Positions 15,360 to 22,912 of a DNA stretch of 25,528 nt are shown piece by piece. Position 1 is the first letter of the stretch, and every line of letters starts with the position of its first letter. Source of the DNA: Desulfobacca acetoxidans (GTDB lineage: Bacteria; Desulfobacterota; Desulfobaccia; Desulfobaccales; 0-14-0-80-60-11). The notes under the pieces are model-generated. The model saw only the letters and a list, made by a program, of their open reading frames with translations, had not been told where the DNA came from and searched no databases. The DNA lies in contig DZCR01000034.1 in assembly GCA_022736495.1 (NCBI GenBank), forward strand, positions 1 through 25,528. The letters are read 5' to 3'. Made by a program: the position numbers and the translations under genes.

Positions 15360-15953
15360 TTACCGCCGCCCGCTGCACCCTGCCAATTGATTTAATCTTT
15401 CCGATAAACTCCTGAGTTCATTAGCGTATATCTGACAGCGGGCTCGGATTTCTTGGATTTGTCCCAAAGTTTTTTCCATCTCCGGCTTGCTGTGGACCAG
15501 TGTCCCAGCGTAGGAGGCCTGTTGACGCTCAACCGCCTGTTGCATGGATTTCAGCATGATATCTATATATTTCAATTTTCGAGCTATATAAACCCGGTCT
15601 TTTTTAGCGGTATGGAGTGTGATGGGCCAGGCTGGTTCTGTATCGGGCTGTACACGGGCAGCAGGCTGAGGTGACGGGGATGGCGCTCCGGGTTCCGACT
15701 GCGACGTTTTGGCGCAAAGCCCTTGGAGTTTGGTCACATCAGCCCGTAGAGCTATGAAACCCTTATCGATCATGGCACATTCATGTCTGATCACCTTAAG
15801 CTCGATGGCATGGCGCCTCCCCGGGAAAAAAACGGCTTGCACTTCTTGAAGTTGCAGAACTCCCGCTGCGGCAACCAAGAGCAAGCCGGCGGCGAGGAGC
15901 GCTTTTCCCCAGTTGGAGTAATTAATGCTGCTTTTTAGGCTGATTTTTTCCAT
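15360..15953 (-). CDS. Membrane-anchored coiled-coil protein, unknown function
   Basis: This 197-residue protein is not recognised. It has a short cytoplasmic start, one membrane helix at about residues 17-34, then a periplasmic part with a first helical stretch containing two cysteines, a proline-rich linker (PSPSPQPAARVQPDTEP, about 90-107), and a long C-terminal helical, coiled-coil-like region rich in Q, E and R. The first 32 bases overlap the end of the glycosyltransferase gene, and the polymerase gene follows 54 bases after its end, so it is part of that operon. By context it may assist glycan assembly, for example as a scaffold or chain-length factor, but no Wzz-type motif is seen. Confidence 0.65.
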   Translation of the reverse strand: MEKISLKSSINYSNWGKALLAAGLLLVAAAGVLQLQEVQAVFFPGRRHAIELKVIRHECAMIDKGFIALRADVTKLQGLCAKTSQSEPGAPSPSPQPAARVQPDTEPAWPITLHTAKKDRVYIARKLKYIDIMLKSMQQAVERQQASYAGTLVHSKPEMEKTLGQIQEIRARCQIYANELRSLSERLNQLAGCSGRR

Positions 15954-17532
15954 AGACCGTCAAGGAAGACACCGGCTCGATGGGCGGAATAAACCGGTGG
16001 AAATACGGATCGGGTTGATTGCCAAAGATCTCATCTTCATAAGGCAAAGTCACCGGTTGATATGCGCCGGGTTGCGCCAGCAGTTGCCGGATAGCCTTTT
16101 CCGAGGCATTCAAATCATATTGCCGATTCCAGCGGATGTACCAGCGCGGCACCAGCCAGTCTGGAAACCGGTCTATGGGGGTGGGTCCCTGAAGCCCGCC
16201 GATTACCTTGCAGGAGGTATAAAACTCCAGGGGAAGATCGCCGTAGGCGGTAAGAATCGTTTGGCCGGGCCGGGCGTGAGTCCGAAAGAACTTGATAAGG
16301 TTTTGATTCACATCCGGGTAGGGCGAACTCAGTTCAGTAAGATAAAGTTTTAGAGGGATATTGGGATACGTCAGCATGTTCGAGTCATTGTGCACCGGGC
16401 GATTGTTGATTCCCAACCAATCCATGGGGATGATATAGAGCCAGTTGGTAGCAATAAGGAGCACACCTAACAAGGCCCCCGAGAATTTGTGGTAGCGCCA
16501 GGCCCGGCAAATTATCCACCCCAAGACAATGGTACATAAGGGATAGAGGTGAACCAAATAGCGCATTTCAGCCTGGGGCGCTGGGGTCAGGATAACGATA
16601 TTGCCTAACACAATCAGGGAAAGAAAGAGGATGAATCTTTCGGCCGGATCGCCCAAAAAGCCCGAGCGGGTCCAGAAGTTCCGCCCCCAGTGCCACAACA
16701 GGTAGACAGCCAATGGCAGCGGGAACATGAACTGGAGGAAATCTCCACTGTATTCCTGCAAATGTTCCAGAATTGCTCCCAGGCTGACCATCATGGTCTG
16801 CTGCTGGATGCGAAACAGAAATAAACCGGGGAAAATGATGAGGCAGGTACCTGCAATCACCTTTATGGTCCTGGTCAACGGCATCTCGGAGTGATAAAGC
16901 AGGACTGCGGCCAGCAAAGCGGGGCCGGCAAAGCTGAGGAAAAGGAGATAATTAGCGTAAAATAACAATCCCAGGGAAAAACAGAGCAGGAGAGCCGGTC
17001 CCGTTCTGGTCTGCCAGTCATCCCGGAAAGCATACAGGGTGAACAGGACCAGACAGGTACCTAAACTGTAATAGCGGCATTGTCGGGCATAAAGGAGAAA
17101 AACCACAGAAGTGGCTAGCAGCACTGCCGCCAGGCAGGCCCAGGTGCGATCGCCAAAATTGCGCTGCACTAATTGGTAGACCAGGAATATGCAGACAATT
17201 CCCAGTAGAGCAAAGGGAAAACGTCCTGCGTACGTCGTGAGGCCGCCAATCTTAAACGCCGCCGCAACCACATAAATTTGCAGCCAGGGCGACCACCGCC
17301 ATAAAAAGTTCTGGTCAAACTCGCGCCCCTGTTCCTGGGAGATGATATTCACTCCGTCATAAGCCTGCGGCACGCCGTATTTTAATACATTTTTCGCCAA
17401 AGCGGCGGTCTCGGCTTCATCCTGCCAGAACGGCCGGTGGTCTAAATGAAACAACAGGAGAAAGGCCCCCAAAGCCAGGATAATCCCTAAGGGAAGCCAG
17501 GCGTGATAAAGCCGGCGGGAGGGCTTAACCAT
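15922..17532 (-). CDS. Polyprenol-phosphate-sugar-dependent glycosyltransferase, GT39/ArnT-like
   Basis: This 536-residue integral membrane protein has about eleven helices and a soluble C-terminal part (about 390-536). The first periplasmic loop carries FWQDEAETA with D38 and E39, the acidic pair typical of the PMT/ArnT (GT-C) fold that takes sugars from a lipid-phosphate donor. A second acidic site of the fold is not obvious. Such enzymes glycosylate proteins, lipid A or cell-surface glycans on the periplasmic side; the acceptor is unknown. It is the first gene behind the promoter at 17624-17652 and is followed, with overlap, by the unknown coiled-coil protein and then the polymerase. The ATG has only a weak AAGAG site. 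Confidence 0.82.
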   Translation of the reverse strand: MVKPSRRLYHAWLPLGIILALGAFLLLFHLDHRPFWQDEAETAALAKNVLKYGVPQAYDGVNIISQEQGREFDQNFLWRWSPWLQIYVVAAAFKIGGLTTYAGRFPFALLGIVCIFLVYQLVQRNFGDRTWACLAAVLLATSVVFLLYARQCRYYSLGTCLVLFTLYAFRDDWQTRTGPALLLCFSLGLLFYANYLLFLSFAGPALLAAVLLYHSEMPLTRTIKVIAGTCLIIFPGLFLFRIQQQTMMVSLGAILEHLQEYSGDFLQFMFPLPLAVYLLWHWGRNFWTRSGFLGDPAERFILFLSLIVLGNIVILTPAPQAEMRYLVHLYPLCTIVLGWIICRAWRYHKFSGALLGVLLIATNWLYIIPMDWLGINNRPVHNDSNMLTYPNIPLKLYLTELSSPYPDVNQNLIKFFRTHARPGQTILTAYGDLPLEFYTSCKVIGGLQGPTPIDRFPDWLVPRWYIRWNRQYDLNASEKAIRQLLAQPGAYQPVTLPYEDEIFGNQPDPYFHRFIPPIEPVSSLTVYGKNQPKKQH

Positions 17533-17623
17533 AACTCTTAACGTGGGGAAGGCCTTGCAGGGTGTGTTGTTGGCGGGCGCGCCGGGCCCGGGTGCCGAGA
17601 CAAGAAGCGTTCATATCTCTGAT
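17533..17623 (-). other. Structured leader of the glycosyltransferase operon
   Basis: The roughly 85-base leader contains a very GC-rich palindrome centred on GGGCCC (17577-17598), with about ten pairs if one bulge is allowed. It has no known riboswitch pattern that I can identify. Confidence 0.3.
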
Positions 17624-17652
17624 ATTGTACTGGAGATTACAATTTTTATCAA
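17624..17652 (-). promoter_or_regulatory. Strong sigma70-like promoter of the glycosyltransferase-ruvX operon
   Basis: TTGATA (17647-17652) and TACAAT (17624-17629) are separated by 17 bp on the minus strand, each five of six to consensus. Transcription would begin near 17617, about 85 bases before the glycosyltransferase start codon. Confidence 0.7.
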
Positions 17653-17696
17653 AACCCAGGTATGCGGCGAATATTACCCCCCATAAATCTTGGGTG

Positions 17697-18104
17697 CTAT
17701 TTGGACAGCAGCCAGACGGCGGCCAGCGCCAGGGCAAGGCCCGCCAGGTGACGCAGGGTCAGGGCTTCCCGGAGGAAAAGCCAGCTTAGAAGCACGGTGA
17801 CGGCGGGATAAAGCGCAGTGAGGGGGACCACCACCAGGGCCGGGCCCCGGGCCAGGGCCTTGAGGAAAAAGAGGAGCGCCACGGCCATAGCGACGCCGGA
17901 AGCCAAGGCGGCGCCAACCCCCCAGGGCTGCCAGGCGACCGGCCCCAGCCCATTTACCAGAATAAACGCGACCAAGACCAGGTGTCCGGAAATGGTTAAG
18001 AGATACACCATTTGGGCGGGCAGGTTTTGGGCGGCCACCTTGCCCAAAAAGCCCCAGACGCCCCACAATCCCAACGCCAGGAGGGAAAACCCCAGCCAAT
18101 TCAT
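17697..18104 (-). CDS. Single-domain EamA/DMT-family transporter
   Basis: This 135-residue protein has five hydrophobic helices and the profile of one EamA domain: WGFLGK near the start, then LARGPALVVVPLTALYPAVTVLLSWLFLREALT followed by a last helix. Full-length drug/metabolite transporters have two such repeats; one-repeat versions act as dimers. The substrate cannot be told. The ATG is well supported by GGAGA four bases upstream. A TATAAT on the minus strand at 18144-18149 could serve as its -10 box, sharing bases with the opposite promoter. It ends before the promoter of the next operon. Confidence 0.78.
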   Translation of the reverse strand: MNWLGFSLLALGLWGVWGFLGKVAAQNLPAQMVYLLTISGHLVLVAFILVNGLGPVAWQPWGVGAALASGVAMAVALLFFLKALARGPALVVVPLTALYPAVTVLLSWLFLREALTLRHLAGLALALAAVWLLSK

Positions 18105-18119
18105 CTTTCTCCGCCTGTC

Positions 18120-18148
18120 TTGCCAGCCATCGGTCTTTCATCTATTAT
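18120..18148 (+). promoter_or_regulatory. Promoter for the lipid gene operon, overlapping a divergent -10 box
   Basis: TTGCCA (18120-18125) and TATTAT (18143-18148) are 17 bp apart on the plus strand. The same bases read TATAAT on the minus strand (18144-18149), with a poorer TTGTAC at 18165-18170 and only 15 bp between. The two divergent promoters could not be open at once. Confidence 0.5.
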
Positions 18149-18233
18149 ACGAAAGTGCGCCGCGGTACAAGGACCATCTGCTGTTGGCCCCATTTTAACC
18201 ACTGAGAAGCGCCACTTGGCATCCTGGTGCAAT

Positions 18234-19412
18234 ATGACACCCCCGGAGACGACTTGCGAGGTCGCCATCATAGGCGCCGGCCCCGCCGGAGCCACCCTGG
18301 CCTACGAACTGTTGCAGGCAGGGCTTGAGCCCGTCCTTATCGATAAGGCCGTCTTTCCACGGGTCAAAATCTGTGGCGGCGGCCTGACCATCAAGGCCCT
18401 CAAGTTTCTGCCGGATCTGGGTGAAGTCCTGGGAAATGAGATTCGCCAGGTCAAGTTGAGTTTCGGCCTTAATCAGGCTTTTACCAAAACCTCTCCTCAA
18501 CCTCTGATGTATACGGTGGAACGGAAACGCTTCGACGCGGCTCTGGTGGATCGGTTCCGAAACGCCGGGGGCGAATTCAGGGATGGTGAGCGGCTGCAGC
18601 AGATAGTCGGCGGTTTGCAGGACAGCGTAACCATTATCACTTCCAAAGGAAGCCTCAAGGCTCGGGTCGTAGTGGGGGCCGACGGCGCCCGGAGCCGGGT
18701 AGCCGACAGTGTCGGCTTGCAGCCGGTGGATTTTTCCCATCTGGGTCTCCAGGTGGAAGTTCCCCCAAGGCTGATACGTAAAAACACCTTTGATTTCATC
18801 CGAACAATTTTCCTGGATATGGGCAGCATTCCCGACGGCTATGCCTGGGTCTTTCCCCGGGGCGACCTCATGGTCATCGGAGTTGGAGGCCTGGTGCACC
18901 GGGGAGCGCAACTCAAAGCTTACTTGGCCCGCCTGCTGACTCTTTTTGGGTTGGAGCCGCCAGCCTTTCCCTTAACCGCTCACCTTATCCCCCACCGGGT
19001 AACCCCCAAACCCATCGTTCGGGGCCGGGTCCTGCTGGTGGGCGATGCCGCAGGTCTGACGGATTTCTGGACCGGAGAAGGCATCTATTTTGCCTTGGAA
19101 AGCGCTCACCTGGCAACCCGCCAGATCCTCGAATTCTTCCGGGGGGATGGCGAAGCTCTCAGCGCTTACCAGAACCGAGTGGACCGGGAGATCACACCGG
19201 AGCTGGCGGCCTCATATCAGTTTGCCAAACTATTCAACTACCTGTGTCCCCTGGCCTTCAGGTGTCTGAAGCATTACGATTATCCCTGGGAGGTCTTTTG
19301 TCGCCTCATGCGGGGAGATCGGTCATTTTTGGAGCTCAAAAAACGCTTCCGGCCGGATATATTCTGCCGTAAACTCCTGGTAAAATCTACCCGCAACCAG
19401 CCGATTGCTTGA
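18234..19412 (+). CDS. Geranylgeranyl reductase family FAD-dependent oxidoreductase
   Basis: The 392-residue protein is a flavoprotein of the geranylgeranyl reductase group, related to p-hydroxybenzoate hydroxylases. Seen are the FAD dinucleotide loop GAGPAG at residues 14-19, the family cysteine patch VKICGGGLT, GADGARSRV in the middle, and GDAAGLTDFWTGEGI, which binds the FAD pyrophosphate. Family members saturate double bonds in isoprenoid chains (archaeal lipids, chlorophyll phytyl chains, menaquinone side chains). In a non-photosynthetic bacterium a menaquinone or polyprenol substrate is the most natural guess, but this is inference. The ATG at 18234 is the only one giving the normal N-terminus; no ribosome site is evident. 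GDPD follows 13 bases after the stop. Confidence 0.85.
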   Translation: MTPPETTCEVAIIGAGPAGATLAYELLQAGLEPVLIDKAVFPRVKICGGGLTIKALKFLPDLGEVLGNEIRQVKLSFGLNQAFTKTSPQPLMYTVERKRFDAALVDRFRNAGGEFRDGERLQQIVGGLQDSVTIITSKGSLKARVVVGADGARSRVADSVGLQPVDFSHLGLQVEVPPRLIRKNTFDFIRTIFLDMGSIPDGYAWVFPRGDLMVIGVGGLVHRGAQLKAYLARLLTLFGLEPPAFPLTAHLIPHRVTPKPIVRGRVLLVGDAAGLTDFWTGEGIYFALESAHLATRQILEFFRGDGEALSAYQNRVDREITPELAASYQFAKLFNYLCPLAFRCLKHYDYPWEVFCRLMRGDRSFLELKKRFRPDIFCRKLLVKSTRNQPIA

Positions 19413-19425
19413 AGAGAGGATCATT

Positions 19426-20124
19426 ATGGTAAAGATCATGGGACACCGGGGCGCGCCGGCCGCTGAGCCGGAAAACACCCTGCGCTCCTTTCGGCGGGCG
19501 CTGGCCATGGGAGTGGCCGCGGTGGAACTGGACGTGCAACTCACCAAAGACGGCCGCCTGGCCGTGATCCACGACGAAACCCTGGACCGCACCACCAACG
19601 GCCGGGGGCTGGTTAAGGACTTGACCCTGGCGGAATTGCACCGGCTCGATGCCGGCCAAGGGGAACCCGTCCCTTCCCTGGAAGAGGTCTTCGACTTGGT
19701 CAAAGGGAAGGCTCATCTGTTGGTGGAACTGAAACAACCGGAAGCGGCCTTGGCTCTGCTGCGCTTTTTTCAGGAACACCAGGCCTTTGAGTTCGCTACC
19801 ATCATCTCGTTTTGGCATCCGGCCGTCAAGGCCCTCAAGGAGCAGGAGCCGCGTCTGAAAACGGGCGTTCTCATGGTAGGCTGCCCCGCGGACCCGGTGG
19901 GCCTGGCTCGGGCCGCCCGGGCCGATGCCCTGGTCCTGAATTATCGCTACGTCAACCGGGAACTGGCGGACGCAGCCCATCGCCAGGAGATTAAGGTCAT
20001 CGTCTGGAATATTGACGATCCGGAAATCCTTAAGCCCTATCTGGCCATGAACCTGGATGCCATTGGCACCAACCGGCCTCAAGAGATTATCAATTATTTG
20101 CATAAGTACGCAGCTTTCGGCTAA
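19426..20124 (+). CDS. Glycerophosphodiester phosphodiesterase
   Basis: The enzyme hydrolyses glycerophosphodiesters, such as deacylated phospholipids, to glycerol 3-phosphate and an alcohol. The 232-residue protein has the GDPD TIM-barrel signatures: GHRGA at residues 6-10 (H7), ENTLRSF with E16, ELDVQLTKDG (E34, D36), and VIHDETLDRTTNG (H49). It lacks a signal peptide, so it should act in the cytoplasm. The ATG at 19426 is chosen over an earlier one because AGAGGA stands five bases before it. It lies between the reductase and the acyltransferase fusion and is presumably co-transcribed with both. Confidence 0.92.
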   Translation: MVKIMGHRGAPAAEPENTLRSFRRALAMGVAAVELDVQLTKDGRLAVIHDETLDRTTNGRGLVKDLTLAELHRLDAGQGEPVPSLEEVFDLVKGKAHLLVELKQPEAALALLRFFQEHQAFEFATIISFWHPAVKALKEQEPRLKTGVLMVGCPADPVGLARAARADALVLNYRYVNRELADAAHRQEIKVIVWNIDDPEILKPYLAMNLDAIGTNRPQEIINYLHKYAAFG

Positions 20125-20132
20125 GTAATATT

Positions 20133-22847
20133 ATGAATAACTCCACGCAAACCTTGACGGGCCATTTAGCCGGAGTGTGTCGAGAAGCTGCCAACGCAGT
20201 GGCCCTGATTTACCGGGAAGAGGACACGGTCCGGGAATACACTTATGGCGAGCTTTACCGCCACAGCCTGGCCGTAGCCGGGTGGCTCCAGGCCCAAGGG
20301 GTGAGAAAGGGCGACCGGGTGGCCATCCTCCTGGAAAACGGGCCCCAGTGGCCCATGAGCTATTTCGGCGCCCTGTTGGCGGGTGCGGTGGTCGTCCCCC
20401 TGGATCCGGCCTCTCGCTGGGACCATATCCATTACACCCTGGATCAGACCAAGGCCAAGATCATTTTCACCTTTCCCAAGGCTCCTTTGTTCCAGTTACA
20501 ACAGATCCTATCCCTGCAACAGATCGTGGTGGTAGGGAAAAACGGGGAATCCGGCAAGAAAATCATAGGGTTCAGTGAAGTTCTGAAATCATCCGGAAGT
20601 GAGGCGGGCCTCCCCCATATGCGCCCAGACGACCTGGCCTCCATCATTTATACATCAGGCACCACCGGTATCCCCAAAGGGGTGATGCTAACGCACAAAA
20701 ATTTTTATGCCAATTACCGGGGAATCGCTCAACTCAACGCCATCCGGCCGGACGACAATTTTCTCGCTATCCTCCCGTTGCATCATGCTTTTCCTTTTAC
20801 TGCCACGCTGCTGCTGCCCCTTTTTTCACGGGCAAAAATCACTTATCTGGATACCTTGAAGGCCGAGGCCGTCCTTAGATGCATCAAGGAGCAGAAGGTT
20901 ACGATCCTGATGCTCACCCCCCAGGTCCTCCAGCATTTCTATCAAGGGATGCAGCGGCAGTTGGCGCTCATTCCCTGGCCCTTGCGGCCTCTGCTGCTGG
21001 CTTATCTTAATTTTTCCTGGCAGGTGTCCCGACGCTTGGGGGTCAATCCCGCCCAGCCTCTCCTCAAGAAATTCCGCAGCGCCCTGGGGGAGCAGTTCCG
21101 CTTTTTTGTCAGCGGCGGGGCCAAACTGCCCGAGTCTCTGGGGGAAAACCTGGCGCAGTTGGGGTTCGCAGTGCTGGAAGGCTACGGTCTCACGGAGACC
21201 GCGCCGGTGGTTACCTTCAACTCGCCGGAAGCTCCCCGTCTGGGGTCGGCGGGTCGGCCATTGGCAGGGGTGGAGGTCAGGATTCACCAGCCGGATGTGG
21301 ACGGCGTCGGCGAGGTCCTCATCCGGGGCGATAACGTCATGGCCGGATATTTCCACAATGAGGCCGCCACCCGGGAAGCCCTCGATGGTGGCTGGTTTCA
21401 TAGCGGCGATTTGGGTTATCTAGACCGGGACGGCTATCTCTATATCAAGGGTCGGATCAAGGAGATTATCATCCTCGCCTCAGGCAAGAATATTTCCTCC
21501 GAGGAGGTGGGCCAGCACTACCTAAAGGCTCCTTCCATCAGAGAGATTTTCATAACCACCGACAAGAGCGCCGAGAAGCTGGCCGCGGTGGTCGTGCCGG
21601 ACTTGGACTTTTTTCGGAAAATTGGGGAAATGGATATTTTCGACAAGGTAAAGTGGGACTTGGAGGTGTTGTCACAGGGTCTGGAGCCCTACAAGCGGGT
21701 GCGGGATTTTGTTCTGATCAACGAAGAGCTGCCCAAGACCCGCTTAGGAAAAGTCAAGATCCACGAAGCCCAGCGACTCTATCAGGAGCGGGCCGGTAAA
21801 CGGCCTGAAAAACGGAAGCCGGCTGTAGAAGAAGGCCTGTCCCCGGTGGGCGAGACCGTTGTGGCAGTTTTGGGCCGGCAAATCGGGGACTCCCGCATCT
21901 CCCTGGACGACCATTTGGAGTTGGACCTGGGCCTGGACTCCTTGGGTCTGGTAGAATTGCTGGCAGCCCTGGAAAGTCGGTTTAACCTCAAGATCAGAGA
22001 CGAAGAATTTACCGGGATACTCACGATCAGAGAGCTTATCGGCTTTATCGAAGCGAAAAATCCTGAAGCGGCCGGGGACCCTGAAGAAGAAATAATGGGT
22101 TGGGACAGTATCTTGATGACTGATCCGCCCCCAGCACTGCTCCAGCGCCTCGGCATGGAAGGAGGCTTTCTGGCCCGCATGGCCACCCAAGGGCTGGCGT
22201 CGGCCTTGGGCACCTGGTTTAAATGGATGTTCAACCTCAAGGTGTACGGCCCAGAGCGGCTAAAGGGTCGGGGGTATATCCTCTGCCCTAATCACGCCAG
22301 CTTTCTGGATGGCTTCATCCTGGCTTATGCGGTCCCGGGGCCGCTGCGTCACCGCCTATTTTCCCTGGGTTACAGCGGCTATTTCGACGTACCGGTGGTC
22401 CGGGACCTGCTCAAGCTTTTCAGGGTTATTCCGGTGGACTCGGTCCGGAATGTGGTGACGGCCATGCAGGTATCGTCTTATATCCTCAGAAATGGCCAAA
22501 TCCTAGCTATCTTTCCCGAAGGCTTCCGCACCCCGACCGGGGAGGTGGGCCAATTCAAAAAGGGCGTGGCCATCCTGGCCAGGGAATTGGAGGTGAAGCT
22601 GGTCCCGGTTTATATTCAAGGCTCCTTTGTAGCCTGGCCGCCGGGGGTAATCCTGCCCCGCCCTCGTCCCATCCGGGTAGTTTTCGGTCGGGAATATTCC
22701 TGGGAGGAGCTTAAAGAGCGGGGTCTGGAGGTTAGCCCAGACGCAACGGACAATGACGCCATCCGCGTCGGCCTGCGGGAAGAAGTTTTGAGGCTTAAAA
22801 ATACTTTGCGGGGGGAAAGAGGTTTCAAATCAGAAGACCTCATGTAG
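20133..22847 (+). CDS. Fused acyl ligase (AMP-forming), acyl carrier protein and PlsC acyltransferase
   Basis: This 904-residue protein has three joined enzymes. Residues 1-560 are an adenylate-forming acyl ligase with YTSGTTGIPKGVMLTH at 173-188, GYGLTETAP at 350-358, SGDLGYLDRDGYLYIKGR at 424-441 and PKTRLGKV near 534. Residues 570-645 are an acyl carrier protein whose DSLG motif gives the phosphopantetheine serine, S603. Residues 690-890 are a PlsC-type acyltransferase with NHASFLD (H721, D726) and FPEGFRTPTG at 794-803. The order resembles Aas of E. coli in reverse, with its own carrier domain added. The chemistry read from this is: activate a free fatty acid, load it on the built-in carrier, transfer it to a lysophospholipid or similar acceptor. 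It lies eight bases after GDPD. The start has no clear ribosome site. Confidence 0.92.
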   Translation: MNNSTQTLTGHLAGVCREAANAVALIYREEDTVREYTYGELYRHSLAVAGWLQAQGVRKGDRVAILLENGPQWPMSYFGALLAGAVVVPLDPASRWDHIHYTLDQTKAKIIFTFPKAPLFQLQQILSLQQIVVVGKNGESGKKIIGFSEVLKSSGSEAGLPHMRPDDLASIIYTSGTTGIPKGVMLTHKNFYANYRGIAQLNAIRPDDNFLAILPLHHAFPFTATLLLPLFSRAKITYLDTLKAEAVLRCIKEQKVTILMLTPQVLQHFYQGMQRQLALIPWPLRPLLLAYLNFSWQVSRRLGVNPAQPLLKKFRSALGEQFRFFVSGGAKLPESLGENLAQLGFAVLEGYGLTETAPVVTFNSPEAPRLGSAGRPLAGVEVRIHQPDVDGVGEVLIRGDNVMAGYFHNEAATREALDGGWFHSGDLGYLDRDGYLYIKGRIKEIIILASGKNISSEEVGQHYLKAPSIREIFITTDKSAEKLAAVVVPDLDFFRKIGEMDIFDKVKWDLEVLSQGLEPYKRVRDFVLINEELPKTRLGKVKIHEAQRLYQERAGKRPEKRKPAVEEGLSPVGETVVAVLGRQIGDSRISLDDHLELDLGLDSLGLVELLAALESRFNLKIRDEEFTGILTIRELIGFIEAKNPEAAGDPEEEIMGWDSILMTDPPPALLQRLGMEGGFLARMATQGLASALGTWFKWMFNLKVYGPERLKGRGYILCPNHASFLDGFILAYAVPGPLRHRLFSLGYSGYFDVPVVRDLLKLFRVIPVDSVRNVVTAMQVSSYILRNGQILAIFPEGFRTPTGEVGQFKKGVAILARELEVKLVPVYIQGSFVAWPPGVILPRPRPIRVVFGREYSWEELKERGLEVSPDATDNDAIRVGLREEVLRLKNTLRGERGFKSEDLM

Positions 22848-22912
22848 AATTAAATAGGTGGATGGCAATAAACCCCGCACCCTCTCCCCCAAATTCTTGA
22901 TAAGGAACGATA

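Noticed and set aside
17525..17737. 70-codon open frame spanning the leader of the glycosyltransferase operon
   Set aside because: It crosses the promoter, overlaps the ends of both neighbouring genes, and resembles no protein family.
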